DNA from: Tillus elongatus
Taxonomy: Eukaryota > Arthropoda > Insecta > Coleoptera > Cleridae
Reading direction: 5' to 3'
Length of the DNA: 64,000 nucleotides
NCBI GenBank assembly: GCA_964006375.1
Contig: OZ023266.1
Location: forward strand, 16,483,565 to 16,547,564
Of this stretch, positions 52,233-63,047 are shown in pieces. The position numbers and the translations under genes are program-made. Positions within the stretch are counted from its first letter, which is position 1. Each line of letters begins with the position of its first letter. Below the pieces are notes generated by a model. It saw nothing but the letters and a program-made list of their open reading frames with translations, searched no databases and had not been told where the DNA came from.

Positions 52233-52760
52233 AGTTACTTCGTGTTGCTTGTGACAAATTCAACTCTCAAATACTGAAAAGCAAGTTGTAAGTATTTTAT
52301 ATCATTTGTAGATAACTGGAATCCTTTCTCTCAACAAATATATGTCTGGTTAACAAATATAAATGCACAAGAGTCAAATGGTGTTCAGCCGGTCAGTATG
52401 TATCTACACATTATGTTCATTTAGGTCATTGTTAGACTTTTTATAACGGTATCTAAGAGTGTTGATATATTATCCCACTAAGCATGAAACATTAAGATAA
52501 TGTTTCATAATTACAAAGTATAGGCCATTTTGAAACATCTTCAGAAACTAGGATGCACCTTTCATACATCTCCCACTAAATATGAAACACTAATGAAATG
52601 TTTCAAAATTACAAAATATACCCAAATTTGAAACATTCGAAACTAGTATGGAACGTTTCAGAAATGTTGGACTAAACATATAAACCGAAACCGGTTTCGC
52701 TTTTTTACAATTCCGTAAAATACGTACATTTAGAGAACCCAAATCACCACAGTTAAAAAA

Positions 52761-52799
52761 ACTGACGATCGTTTCACTAACCAACATATCATCAGAGGA
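52761..52799 (-). ncRNA. Hammerhead-like motif, family B, conserved core
   Basis: On the minus strand: CTGATGA (52795-52789), a 13-nt stem II region, GAAAC (52775-52771), GATC and the GTC triplet (52766-52764). All invariant core bases and an allowed cleavage triplet are present. Stem I has two pairs next to the core; stem II pairs poorly because of mutations. Activity is therefore doubtful. Confidence 0.5.
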
Positions 52800-52833
52800 T
52801 GGAAAATTCCAAACGTTTGAAGATTTTTCTCAT

Positions 52834-52872
52834 ACTCTGATGACGCTTAGGTAGTGAAACGATCGTCAGGGT
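52834..52872 (+). ncRNA. Hammerhead-like motif, family B, conserved core
   Basis: CTGATGA (52837-52843), GAAAC (52856-52860), GATC and GTC (52865-52867). The core is intact, stem II is decayed (CGCTTAGGTAGT). It is inverted relative to the copy at 52761-52799, with 34 bp between them. Confidence 0.5.
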
Positions 52873-53035
52873 TTTTAAAATATGTTGTAGTGATTTGGGT
52901 TCTATAACTTACTTATCAGTGCTCATCACAGGTTCCACTTAGTGAATGCCACAAAAGACGAAACAGTTTACAGAGAAGAAAGCAAACACTTGTGAAGCTA
53001 AAGAAAAAGTATCTACATCTTCATTTAAAACGTAC

Positions 53036-53382
53036 CTGCATTAACTCGTTCTGTCTTACAGTTGCTAAATCCAAGAGAAACTGCAGTTTTTCCACTTCGC
53101 ACAGATATAACCTGTATGCTTCCCTGGCAGATTTGTCATTTATCAAAAACAGTTCCACCAATTTGTTATAGTCAGTACTTTCATCGCTCTTGTAAGCCGT
53201 CCAAGCCTCCTCAAACTCTGGTAAAACTTGAGGTAATAAGTCGGGTACGTCGTTCGTATGTGATTTACCATGCCCCGACATTATCAGAAGACTGTTAGTG
53301 CTAGTTTGTCGCTTGGAACTTATTTTCCTCACCGAGTTAGTTCCACTTCCATAAGACCTCTTGCGGCTGTTTGTGTCTACAT
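53036..53382 (-). CDS. KIF9: Kinesin-9 family protein, internal exon (stalk)
   Basis: Acceptor TTCTCACTTCAG, donor ATGCAG|GTACGT; 347 nt, completing a split codon with the exon at 58991-59114. It encodes a Ser/Arg-rich linker (SRKRSYGSGTNSVRKISSKR) and a helical segment, LLPQVLPEFEEAWTAYKSDE, LFLINDKSAREAYRLYLCEV and EKLQFLLDLATVRQNELMQ. The latter corresponds by eye to the conserved block of KIF6/KIF9 tails (AFE.FK...N....ENK..L..R...A). Hammerhead motifs lie 160 bp below its donor, inside the intron. Confidence 0.75.
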
Positions 53383-53529
53383 CTGAAGTGAGAAAATAAT
53401 TATTTGAAAATATATCCGATTTAAAACATGTTAACGGTACCTTATTATATCTCAAATCGAGTTTAATTTGCCAGCATACAAAAATATACAAAATAAAGTG
53501 TCATCTCTGTGTAACAAATAAATCCCAAT

Positions 53530-53770
53530 ATAATATGGTGGAGTTCAGCAGGCGCCAATAGTTGTGTCAACGAATGCGTCCAGCAGACCCGCTGATTTTC
53601 TGCTGGAAGTCAACTGTTACCAATTTGTCAACGCGGAATGACAGACAAATGTCACAAAAGAGTGCTTGAAGTAAAATAAAAAGAGCGTTTATCATTTTCC
53701 AACTGCTGAAATGTATCGGTAGTCAGCAGATAGGCGCTTAAACTAAGCTGCTGGCGCCTGGTCAACATGG
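53530..53770. repeat. 'CACCAGG-GCCA' family MITE in a kinesin-9 intron
   Basis: GAGTTCAGCAGGCGCCAATA at the left and GCTGCTGGCGCCTGGTCAAC at the right form the inverted arms. Related to 21545-21715. Confidence 0.5.
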
Positions 53771-54042
53771 CCTTAGTCTACTACAGAGAAGTACCTACTT
53801 GAAATTTGTATTTGTGGGTGCAGACGTTAATCATTTTCATATGATATTTGAATACAGGGCTGCCGCTAAAATTTTACTAACAAAATTACTAAACACAAAT
53901 ATTTTACTTGTTAATGTGTGTGGGTTCGAGGATTGTAGTTACTGCGGTTACGTATTAAAATAGACTGTATCGTGTTATGAAAATAACATCACTTGGAAAC
54001 ACTTAACTTAGTTATATATTTAAAGTAATATAAACTATATAC

Positions 54043-54491
54043 TGTTACGTTCTACGGGGTTCTAGATTCGTTGACTAACAAAACACAGCTTTTCAAACTA
54101 CTAATTTATTATTAGCAACTATTTTCCAACACCAGTATCAACTAAAATACTTCTCTCTATTACTAAATGTCCATAGAACTATATTCCACTATTCGCCTTC
54201 TATGATCGCTTCTTAAACACCAACACTTACTGCTGACTCGCTTAATACTCTATGATCGCTTTCTACACCACACTGATTTAATACTTAACTAATTTACTCT
54301 GCGCACCGCTCGTCTATTTATACTATCTATAGAGATTCTAGACGTTCTACACTATTCTATACCTATCACTTCTGGTCCCTTCTAGAAATATCATCCCAGA
54401 GTGTTCGCTCTTACCAACACACTTTATAATTGACATCTGACCATAGAAGCAACAAAGTCCATAAACTTAATTATCTTAGACAAATGTGACA
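54043..54491 (-). repeat. LTR of element A
   Basis: 449 bp, beginning TGTTACGTTCTACGGGGTTC and ending CAGA/TAGACAAATGTGACA. Shares long stretches (CTATTTTCCAACACCAGTAT, CACTTCTGGTCCCTTCTAGA) with 63048-63479. Confidence 0.88.
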
Positions 54492-54502
54492 CTGTCCCCC
54501 TC

Positions 54503-55576
54503 TTATATTCGATCGTCCCGGTCCAATTCTGACATTTCTTGGTATGGCGTAAGTCTGTGCATATGGACTACCTTCATCTTGCTCTTCGAGCTCTTCTGAA
54601 TTCGATAGACAACGTCATTGATCCTTTTGACCACCTTATAAGAATCTTCCCATAATTTATGTAGTTTCGGTGACCGTCCCTTGCGTCGTACTGGATTGTA
54701 AAACAACACCCGATCTTCTTCTTTAAAACTATCTGATTTAGGTGGCCCATCATAACGGGTCATCATGCGGTCGCTTTCTATTCGTATATGCATTCCGACC
54801 GCAGAGTCGATAGTTTTCCTCCTCGTCAATATGTCGGAGCTTTCTTCAAGCGAAGTCCTTAGATGGCACTGGTTCTTCTGTGTAGTTGCTGTTGTTCTGA
54901 TGTTTCTACTTGCACAAATGTCTCGGCGGGCACTATTAATCCTGTCGACATCGGCTCTGTTCCAACAAATGTGTTTACTGACCTTTTTCTGGGTTGGCTT
55001 CACATTTACGTGGTCTTTGCACCCTTCGTCTTGTGATTCTCTCATACTTTCTTCTCCACTTGCTTCTGGCTGAGTAACTCGGTCGTCTCTTCCTCTCACA
55101 GCTCTCTTCACTTGAATGGCCCTTCCACGGAAGGCGTTGCTATTTTCCTCTATAGTGATTTTCCGCACTATCAGGTTACTGCCAGATGACATTATTATTT
55201 CTTCACCGCCGATAGTCAGGGTGTTAGTGCCAAGATCAAGTTTAGCGCACTGGCCCTGAAGTATGTCCAAGCCAATTATAATCGGGTCTGATATGGCGGC
55301 GACTATGGATCTCTGCTTTGCCTTCCATGTCCCAATTTGCAGCTCGACGTCAGTTTCGCCAAATACGTGGATCCGATCACCACCGGCTGCATTTACTCTG
55401 TACACTCTGTCTGGCTCTCTTACTCGCCATCTTGGAACCATGTCGCGGCGAATAATCGTCCTAGGTGCGCCTGTGTCGACGACCATCTGGGTCTTATTAC
55501 TGCTTACGTATCTGTCTACGACGAGAACGCTGCCAGAATCGCTAATCTGAGAAATGGTTACCGGCCTTAGCTTCAC
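54503..55576 (-). pseudogene. Element A protease fused in frame to the integrase C-terminus
   Basis: The open frame of 357 codons begins with an aspartic protease: VVDTGAPRTIIRRDMV holds the DTG active site, and IIGLDILQ is the second conserved strand. The middle (about residues 170-240) is unrelated, charged sequence. From about residue 250 it is the integrase C-terminus (DSAVGMHIRIESDRMMTRYD, FYNPVRRKGRSPKLHKLWED, SKMKVVHMHRLTPY). RT, RNase H and the integrase core are gone, yet the frame stays open. It cannot support replication by itself. Confidence 0.75.
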
Positions 55577-55596
55577 TTTTTCCTTTAGGCGTGATC

Positions 55597-56421
55597 TTAG
55601 AGCCCAACATTCCCCCTTATATGTCCCACCATGCCGCAGTTCCAGCAGTGCAAGGCATTTGTACGGTGAGCTCTTATTGGGTGTTCATGAGACGTCGGCC
55701 TTATTTGTTCTGCTATTTTCTCTAGTAGCTGCATGACCTTGGATGAATCTGTTTTATTTTCCTCTTGGACCTGGAGACTGCGAACTTTCACATGACTTTC
55801 CGACGCTTGCTTTGTCGCTTCAAACTTCAAGGAATGTGCCAAAGCATCGTTCAAGTTTTTGTGCCTCACCATTCTCAGCGTTTGCTGCGTGTCGGTGTCT
55901 CTGATGGCGTCAATGAAGGTTTGCACCGACAGCTGGTCTAAAAATTCTATCGGAGCTATGGGGTAGGCTAATCGCGTCAGTTTAACAACGTCGGCGTGGA
56001 GATGTTGGAGACTTTCGCCCGGTATCTGACACCGATTTTTCAACTGCAATCGATACAACTGTTGTAAATGCTGGTCGCTAAACCTCATTTCTAATTGATG
56101 TCTGATGCTGTCAAAACTCAGCGGTTCTTCCCTGTGAATACCTTGAAGCACATCTAGTGCATCTTCTCTGAGAGCTACAATTAACGAAGTCGCTTTATCT
56201 CTTTCGCCCCAACCATTTGCTGTCGCAGCGGCTTCAAATTGGCGTAGATAAATACCCCATGGGACTGAGCCATCAAATGTGGGAACCTTATTTCTTATGT
56301 GGCTATCTTCGAGTCTGATGTTTCCCTTGACTAGGGTATCATACTTCTTTTCTAGTGATTGCTTTTTTTTCCTGTACCTCCGCTTGTACTTCCAGCAGTT
56401 TTTGCAAACAATAAACAACAA
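55597..56421 (-). pseudogene. Element A Gag, C-terminal two thirds
   Basis: Gag of Ty3/gypsy type: VPTFDGSVPWGIYLRQFEAA, ALDVLQGIHREEPLSFDSIR, LEMRFSDQHLQQLYRLQLKN and a zinc knuckle start CWNCGMVGH. The last Cys of the knuckle (GECW) lies in the -1 frame past a run of five G at about 55615, and that frame continues into the protease. So either a base was gained here or Gag and Pol were joined by frameshifting. Confidence 0.8.
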
Positions 56422-56640
56422 AAAAGGTTTTTTATGTTATGGTAGAAAATTTTCGTAAAAATATTCCAAATCCGATAGCTCAATAAATTTCCCATTAAGC
56501 CAGAATCTTCAATCTTGAACCTTAGTAACACCTATGTAAACGCACGTGGGTAATAAATTAAAGAAAAATAACATGTTGAGCTTCGTTTTGTTTTAAAAAA
56601 CCTTTGTTGTTGTTTATTGTTTGCAAAAATCGGATGGGTT
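56398..56640. repeat. Hairpin-forming inverted repeat
   Basis: TTTTTGCAAACAATAAACAA (56400) and TTGTTTATTGTTTGCAAAAA (ending about 56625) form inverted arms of about 38 bp around a 150-bp spacer, at the point where element A stops. Confidence 0.65.
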
Positions 56641-56995
56641 GACTAAAACAAAACCATCCAAACAATTAATAAGGAAAAATACCTGTAATATTTATAATTT
56701 GACAGGTAGATTCCCTTTGTAAATAATTAACTGTTGTAACTTTAATGAAATTTGTAACACAATTTTTTTAAAGATACTTGCAGTATTTACATATTATATC
56801 TAAGACCAAATTTGAATTTAGTAGCTCCATATGAAACATAATTTTTTTCAAATAATCGCTAACTAGGACTCTAAAACTGATCTCAAAGGTCCATTTAAAT
56901 TGAAAGAATTAGTTTTAATAGTATATCTTACTAACAGTGTACAATTCTTATGAAAATTCGCTACTATAACGCACTTGCTGCATCCCGAAATTTTT
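56640..56995 (-). repeat. Dispersed repeat copy, subfamily 2
   Basis: GGTTGACTAAAACAAAACCA, ACTAGGACTCTAAAACTGAT and the terminal inverted core AATTCGCTACTATAACGCAC plus TTGCTGCATCC. Nearly colinear with 51330-51795. Confidence 0.6.
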
Positions 56996-56999
56996 GTGA

Positions 57000-58060
57000 T
57001 CCTGGAACCAATAAGTATAAGTTAGTATTTGTTTCACTTGCCAGGTTATTAAAAATATTGAAGAACACAAATAAGGACAAGCATGTGCTACTTACATTTG
57101 ATCAACAATTGTGTCAGAAACTTTAGGACCAAATCAAAAGAACACTTTTTAATAACAACTCTAACATAGATATAATAATAAAGAGCTTTAAAACAAACGT
57201 GGCTAGTCGCTAAGACTTCATGTAAGGATGCTTTGCAAAATAAAACCACAAACAATAATAACGAATCTTCGAGTGTTTTGAGGTTAGATTTATATTTAAC
57301 AGTGAATATATTTCTGGATTATAATGCTACTGGCGCTGAAGCGTCGGAAATTAGTACTGAACTTGTAGTTTTAAACCATTTCATTGAAGTGAAACTTCTA
57401 TTTGGTATATTCTGTAATATAACAAAACATTTCAGTTTTAATAAATGTAAATAACACGTTGAGCGTCTCGCGTTTAGGCGTCGGCAATCGGCGGCTCCCG
57501 TTTCGCGATGACAGTTGGCCTACCATGCAGCGGTGTCAGATCGAGTAAATTAGAATTTATGATAAATCAAACGAGAAATTATTGGTAACTCAACATTTAT
57601 TAATATTAAACCACATTTATTGGATGGATTAATTTTTTGACGGACTTTTAGTTGCCATGAATAAGTACCAATACGTGTTATTAGTATATGTTTTAGATTT
57701 TAAGATTCAAATGAAAATTTATTAAATCTGACAACCCGGCTCCTTTATATTTAATTGTTAGGTGACTGTTTCTATTTGAATTATCTACTTAAAATGACGC
57801 ATTCACAGTCTAATCATCCTTATCAGCATTGAACGTGGGAAATGCTGTATCAAATTTGAACTGATATCTTAGACTGTTTATTCATTTATAATTTTGATTT
57901 TTTAATAACTCCTGTCCTCGTATGCCATTCAATTTGAAATTTGGTTAACAGCTATATTGTATCGTCTCCTATATATGTGCAAATTTTCATTCGAAACACT
58001 TCAATATTTCAAAAAATATTACGTTTTCAAAATTTTCTTTACATTTTTTTCTAATAAAAA
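57000..58060. other. No gene recognised
   Basis: Intronic AT-rich sequence. The short frame at 57233-57454 has no recognisable domain. Confidence 0.4.
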
Positions 58061-58074
58061 TTAGACGCACGGCG

Positions 58075-58166
58075 CCGTCTACGAACTCATCCAAGCCATT
58101 AACAAAAACAAGTTAATTCCCAAATTTGGTCGAAATCGGTCAAGGATTTTTTGAATCAGCGGTTGG

Positions 58167-58248
<82 letters not shown>

Positions 58249-58330
58249 TGAAACTGACCCCGGATATGGGTTCTAGAGGCCCTAATTCGCGCTCATTTAA
58301 AAAAATGTTCCAAAGGTCTTACCATCGATA
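58075..58330 (+). repeat. Dispersed repeat copy with a (TA)n array (58169-58244)
   Basis: GAACTCATCCAAGCCATTAA, TTTGAATCAGCGGTTGGATA, TA array, AATTGAAACTGACCCCGGAT, CTAATTCGCGCTCATTT: the classical order of the family. Confidence 0.7.
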
Positions 58331-58990
58331 CCTCTCTATTATTATAGGTTATACGAACTACCCCCACTATTTTTTCAAGTGTAACTCAACTCACACCCTT
58401 ATTTCTTTGAAGTATAATCAAGACACTCTGTATATGCCAAACCAGATTTTTTTTAAATTTTAAATTGTGTCAAAATAAAAGCCAAAATTAATGCAGTTCT
58501 TTTGTTATAAAGTGATAAAGGGGTTTTAATATAAAAGATGTATTGGTTTCGCCCAAATATTCTGTATGTTCACTAGACAATCTGAATTTGGAGTACAAAA
58601 ATTGTTATGTAGTGTCAAAGGCCAGTTCATCAGACGTCCTCAGTTGAGTTTAAACGCTCATTCCTTGACTACTGATGCAATTTAGCGGTTGGAAATCTGA
58701 TGACCCTATTGTTGACTTTAAGCAGTATGTTATATTAGTATGGTCCTTTTAAAATTACGAGCCATGGTGTGTAGTCATAGCCCCAAATCAAATCCAGTTT
58801 TTAAAAATGTTTTAAAATCGAAAATGGATTATGAACATAATGATGTGCTTTAGACACCCCTTTGTAATGGAAATTTTATTGTTGATGATTCACTTGATAT
58901 CAATGGGCGCGTTCAGCCGTCACAACCGCTGACTTGCAACGTAAACATGTTAATATTATGGTGGAACTATGGATACTTAAAACAACTTAC

Positions 58991-59114
58991 CATTCGAGAT
59001 GGTTTCATTCTTACTCAATGACCTTTCTTTCTTCCTTAAGCTTGTGGTCGATATGGATGATGAGTGTCTATTAACATGTTGTAATGAACCAGTTTCTTTA
59101 GATTTTGCACTTTC
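58991..59114 (-). CDS. KIF9: Kinesin-9 family protein, short linker exon
   Basis: Acceptor ATTCTTAACAG, donor CGAATG|GTAAGT; 124 nt, ending in phase 1 and matching the phase of the next exon. It encodes a Ser/Lys-rich linker (ESAKSKETGSLQHVNRHSSS, ISTTSLRKKERSLSKNETIS). It is supported mainly by phase and splice-site agreement. Confidence 0.65.
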
Positions 59115-59192
59115 CTGTTAAGAATATAATAGCATTATATTACTGGTACCTGGTACTATTTTCCAACTGAATTTAAAAATGATTATTCCTAC

Positions 59193-59525
59193 CCTCGACA
59201 TTTTCGAATGGTGTGTTTTTAACAGGCTCGTCTTAGATGGTCTATTAACCGAAGCTACTCCATCAGTGAATCCTCTATTGTACTCCTCTTTAGCTAGTTT
59301 ACCTTGTTGATTTTTTATATCTTGGCAGTATTCTTTGAATATTTGGAGTATCAGATTAGCGTCGGTAACGTTCAACACAGTGATTTCGTTTGTTTTGTCT
59401 TCTACATACTCTTCAACAACATTTTTCATGTGGCCCAAACGGTCTTGAGTGATGTTCGTTGCCAAGCCATCATTCATAAAAATGGCCTGGTAGATCTTTT
59501 CTTGTTTCAGTTCTTGGAGTTCTCT
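59193..59525 (-). CDS. KIF9: Kinesin-9 family protein, neck/stalk exon
   Basis: Acceptor TATTTTGTTTTGCAG, donor CGAGG|GTAGGA (GTAGGA is a non-optimal donor); 111 codons in phase 0. It encodes RELQELKQEKIYQAIFMNDG, then VVEEYVEDKTNEITVLNVTD and ANLILQIFKEYCQDIKNQQG. In KIF9 the same place reads a short helix, a Y-LE/VED acidic turn, an I-x-L stretch and F-x(2)-F, so the match is good by eye. Confidence 0.75.
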
Positions 59526-59969
59526 CTGCAAAACAAAATACCTACATAGCTGCCGCCTAAACCAATTATTTTTTCTAAATATTCAATTAAGTTTATACTC
59601 ACAGATAATCACTGTAAGCTTAACTTGGTGAAACATGGCCGTGGATATTAAAATAACCGTATGAACTAGTGCGCATTTATCTCAATCATTTTTTGTAAAA
59701 GTCAAAATGGGACAAACGGCTCCGATGAGGTTTTTTGCTGCTGTGAAGTGGTTTATTAACTGTAGCTGTTACCGCAGTGTACCAAATTTACACTGAGAAT
59801 GTATTAATGACGAACAGAGAGATTCTAGACCTTCTAAACCTGTCACTTCTGGTCCCTTCTAGAAATATCATTCCAGAGTGTTCGCTGTTACCAACACACT
59901 ACAACTGACCATAGAAGGAAGAAAGTCCATAAACTTAATTGTCACAGACAAATGTGACACTGCCCCCTT

Positions 59970-60425
59970 TTATATTGGATCGTCCCGGTCGAATTCTGAC
60001 ATTTCTGGGTATGGCGTAAGTCTGTGTATATGGACCACCTTCATCTTGCTCTTCGGGCTCCTCTGTATGCGATAGAGAACGTCATTGATCCTTTTGACCA
60101 CCTTATAAGGACGTTCCCATAATTTCTGTAGTTTCGGTAACCGTCCCTTGTGTCGTACTGGATTGTAGAACCACACACCATCTCCTTCTTTAAAACCAGC
60201 TGAATTAGCTCGCACGTCATAGCGGGTCTTCATGCAGTCACTTTCTACTCGTATATGCATTCTGACAGCAGAGTGGATGGCTTCTATTCTCCTTTCCAAA
60301 CATTTTATGTATTCATCAGTTGACCGTGTAGCATCTGTGTGTTTTCCAAATATAAGGTCAGGGGGAAGTCTTAACTCTCGGCCAAAAACCACGCTGGCTG
60401 GTGTATGTCCGGTAGTCTCATGCAC
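59970..60425 (-). pseudogene. Element B integrase, C-terminal part
   Basis: HETTGHTPASVVFGRELRLP and DLIFGKHTDATRSTDEYIKC end the integrase core; FYNPVRHKGRLPKLQKLWER and VVHIHRLTPYPEMSE form the C-terminal GPY/F-like domain. A stop at about 60431 separates it from the core. Confidence 0.8.
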
Positions 60426-60429
60426 AGCC

Positions 60430-60893
60430 TAGCGGTATGCCAGTAGAAATAGTGGAATGTGCCGGTCCCAATCCGTTTGGTGTTCATTGACAAATATTCT
60501 TAAGTGGGACTCCAAAGTAGCATTGAATCTTTCCACCGTTCCATCAGCTTGAGGGTGCATGGGTGTAGTTTTCGTTTTCCTAGTTCCCATAAGCTCACAA
60601 ACCTTTTGGAATACAGCGTCCTTGGTCAGAATGGAACTCTAGTGGTGCGCCAAATCTACAGAAAAACTCATTCACCAATACTTCTGCGACGGTGGTGACC
60701 TTTTGATTCGGGACCGCAAACACTTCTGGCCACTAAAATAATCCATGACTACAAGCATATAGCGATTTCCTGTGTCTGTTCTAGGGAAACGACCAGCTAT
60801 GTCGATTGCAATTCTTTCGAAAGGGGCTCCCACGTTGTACTGCTTCATTCGCCCGCTTGTTTTTTATTTAGGCCCCTTACTGGATGGACACGC
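60430..60893 (-). pseudogene. Element B integrase core, broken
   Basis: Scattered frames still carry core pieces on the minus strand (for example around AIDIAGRFPRTDTGNRYMLV near 60760-60800 and TDQGRCIPKGL-like sequence near 60620), with several stops and frameshifts. Confidence 0.6.
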
Positions 60894-61259
60894 TTAGCAG
60901 GTTTTGCTCCATTCTTCCAAATCAACTCTACATCGTAACCAATAAAAACGTTCTGTGACCTTTTCCAAAGTTTTCTTTACCCCTAAATGGTCTCCACCTG
61001 CCCCGTCATGGATCTCCTCGATTACCCCCCTAACTCTTGGACACGGGAGGATTATTTGCCTCAATATACGGGTTCCATCCTCTGTCTCCCAATTCCTAAC
61101 GAGAATATTACCTTTGATTTCAATGGAGTCCCACTGGGCCCAGTAACTGTTGGTGGCAACGCTTTTATCACTAACGTCTGACCAAGTGGGTCTTTCGTGG
61201 CAAGTCTCCTTCCATATGTAGATTGCTTGGATATCAGCGTCTTCTTTTTGGTCCTCCAT
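60894..61259 (-). pseudogene. Element B integrase, zinc-binding N-terminus
   Basis: MEDQKEDADIQAIYIWKETC, then a HHCC zinc-binding domain: IHDGAGGDHLGVKKTLEKVT, RFYWLRCRVDLEEWSKTC. The frame ends at the last Cys. Confidence 0.8.
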
Positions 61260-61274
61260 TAATCTCCACGGATC

Positions 61275-62513
61275 CTATCGGTTAACGGGTTGCACCGTTG
61301 TCCTCCTACACACTTCGAGATTCAATCCTTCTTTGTTTTCGGCAGAGATGCAATGCTTGCATTTTGGTGGGCAAGGTCTCCTAGATAGGGCGTCGACATT
61401 GCCGTGCTGTCGTCCAGGGCGGTGTTCGATGGTAAAGTTGTACTCTTGAAGGCGTCCATGCCACCTCGCCATCTGCCCCTCTCGATTTTTAAATTGAAGA
61501 AGCCTGCGTAGGGAAGCGTGGTCGGTTCTCAGGAGAAATTCTTGACCATATAGATATTTGTAAAAATGCTCCAACGTCTTGATAATGGCGAGAAGTTCTT
61601 TCCACGTCACGCAATAATTATTTTCTGCTTTGGAAAGGGCCTTGCTGAAATACCCTACAACCTTCTCTTGGCCTTCCTGTTCCTGCGAAAGAACACCTCC
61701 AATACCAACATTGCTCGCGTCCGTGTCCACAATAAACCTGTGACCAGGCTGGGGATATGTCAGAATCGGGGATAATGTTTTAGTGTCGGTATCCCTGATA
61801 CCGTCAATGAATGTTTGCAGCGACAGCTGGTTCAAAAAGTCCACCGGAGCTGTGGAGTAGGCTGATCGCGTTAGTCTGACAACATCGGCTTCAAAATGTT
61901 GCAGGGTTTCGCCCGATTTCTGACAGCGACTTTTCAACTGAGTTTGATACAGCTGTTGTAAATGCTGGTCTGCAAATCTCATTTCTAGGTAATATCGAAT
62001 GCTGTCGAAACTGTCCTGTTCTTCGCTGGGAATTCCTTGAAGCACGTCGAGGGCATCTCCTCTGAGAGATACTATTAACGAGGTCGCTTTCTCTCTCTCG
62101 CCCCAACCATTTGCTGTAGCAGCGGCTTCAAATTGGCGTAGATAAATACCCCACGGGACTGACCCATCAAATATGGGAACCTTAATTCTTGCGACCAGGC
62201 TATCTTCGAGCCCGATGTTTCCTTTGGCTAGGGTTTCGCACTTATTTTCTAGTGATTGTATTTGCTGATGCACTTCCTCTTGTATATTCGTCAGCTTGTC
62301 ATGTACATCGTCGCTGATACCCCTTACTCTACTTTCTACTTGTTGGAAGATGTCGTCTTTTACCTGCTTCATACGTTCGTCCACACACGAAGTAATATTC
62401 TCAGTTCTGCTGGCTTGTTCTTGCAGAATTTTCTTTGTTTCTTCATCTCTTCTTCTGGCTTCTTTGTCTCTTTTTCGGGCCTCTTCATCTCTTTTTCTCA
62501 TTTTTTCTTTCAC
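61275..62513 (-). pseudogene. Element B Gag fused in frame to RNase H
   Basis: 412 codons. Residues 1-40 are a charged coiled coil (RKRDEEARKRDKEARRRDEE), followed by Gag (VPIFDGSVPWGIYLRQFEAA, LQGIPSEEQDSFDSIRYYLE, QTFIDGIRDTDT). Directly after DTDT, near residue 240, the sequence becomes RT-connection/RNase H of pol (PGHRFIVDTDASNVGIGGVL, YCVTWKELLAIIKTLEHFYK, LLRTDHASLRRLL, RPGRQHGNVDALSRR). Zinc knuckle, protease and RT are deleted without loss of frame. The RNase H acidic residues (VDTDAS, E of WKEL, RTDH) are present. Confidence 0.82.
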
Positions 62514-62877
62514 TTCTTCGTCTCTTTTTTCAGTTCCTCTCTTATGTCTTCGTCTCTTTTTCTGGCCTCTTCATCTCCTTTTCTCATTTCTTCTTTGGCG
62601 TCTTCGTCTCTTCTTCTGACCTCTTCATCTCTTTTTATCATTTCTTCTTTGGCGTCTTCATCTCTTTTTCTCATTTCTTCCTTCGCTTCTTTGCCTCTTT
62701 TTCTTGCTTCTTAGTCTCTTTTTCTGGCTTTTTCATCTTTTTTTCGCATTTCTTCTTTGGCTTCTTCGTCTCTTTTTCTAGCTTCTTCTCGTGCTAATTT
62801 AGCTTCTTCGTCCATTTTTTAAATTATTTCCAATATCTGGGCGTCCATATTGGCTGTTTTGCTACGTGTCTTAGGCA
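62437..62877 (-). repeat. Minisatellite-like region coding the charged Gag N-terminus
   Basis: Imperfect 30-45-bp repeats built from TCTCTTTTTCT and CTTCTTCGTC/CTTCATC words. Read on the minus strand they encode K/R-D-E-E-A-R-K heptads. The likely Gag start is ATG at 62877 (MPKTRSKTANMDAQILEII), followed soon by a stop (about 62819). Confidence 0.7.
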
Positions 62878-63047
62878 TAGGCGTACTTTAAGCTGATACG
62901 CAGCTTATTCTGTTTCAAGAACACACCCAGTAATGAATCACTGCTGACACTGGTCTTCCAGAGGTTCTAGAAGTTTTCACGTTGTTCAACGAATATTCTG
63001 GAAAATATTTCCACTAGCAGCTTGAAAATCCCACTTCTGGCAGCAGT

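Larger units (their letters stand above)
54043..56398 (-). mobile_element. Ty3/gypsy-type LTR element A, internal deletion, 5' end lost
   Basis: On the minus strand: Gag (56421-55597), protease (55576 on), a large deletion, the end of integrase (to 54503), a polypurine tract (about 54492-54502) and the 3' LTR (54043-54491, TGTTACG...TGTGACA in plus orientation). The 5' LTR and the Gag start are missing; similarity to element B stops near 56398. The LTR is closely similar to that of element B, so both belong to one family. Confidence 0.88.

Noticed and set aside
53062..53298. Plus-strand ORF opposite the kinesin-9 exon
   Set aside because: A shadow of the minus-strand exon, which has matching splice sites and phase.
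62256..62797. Plus-strand Ser/Phe/Leu-rich frames
   Set aside because: They are the antisense reading of the charged repeats of the Gag N-terminus of element B.
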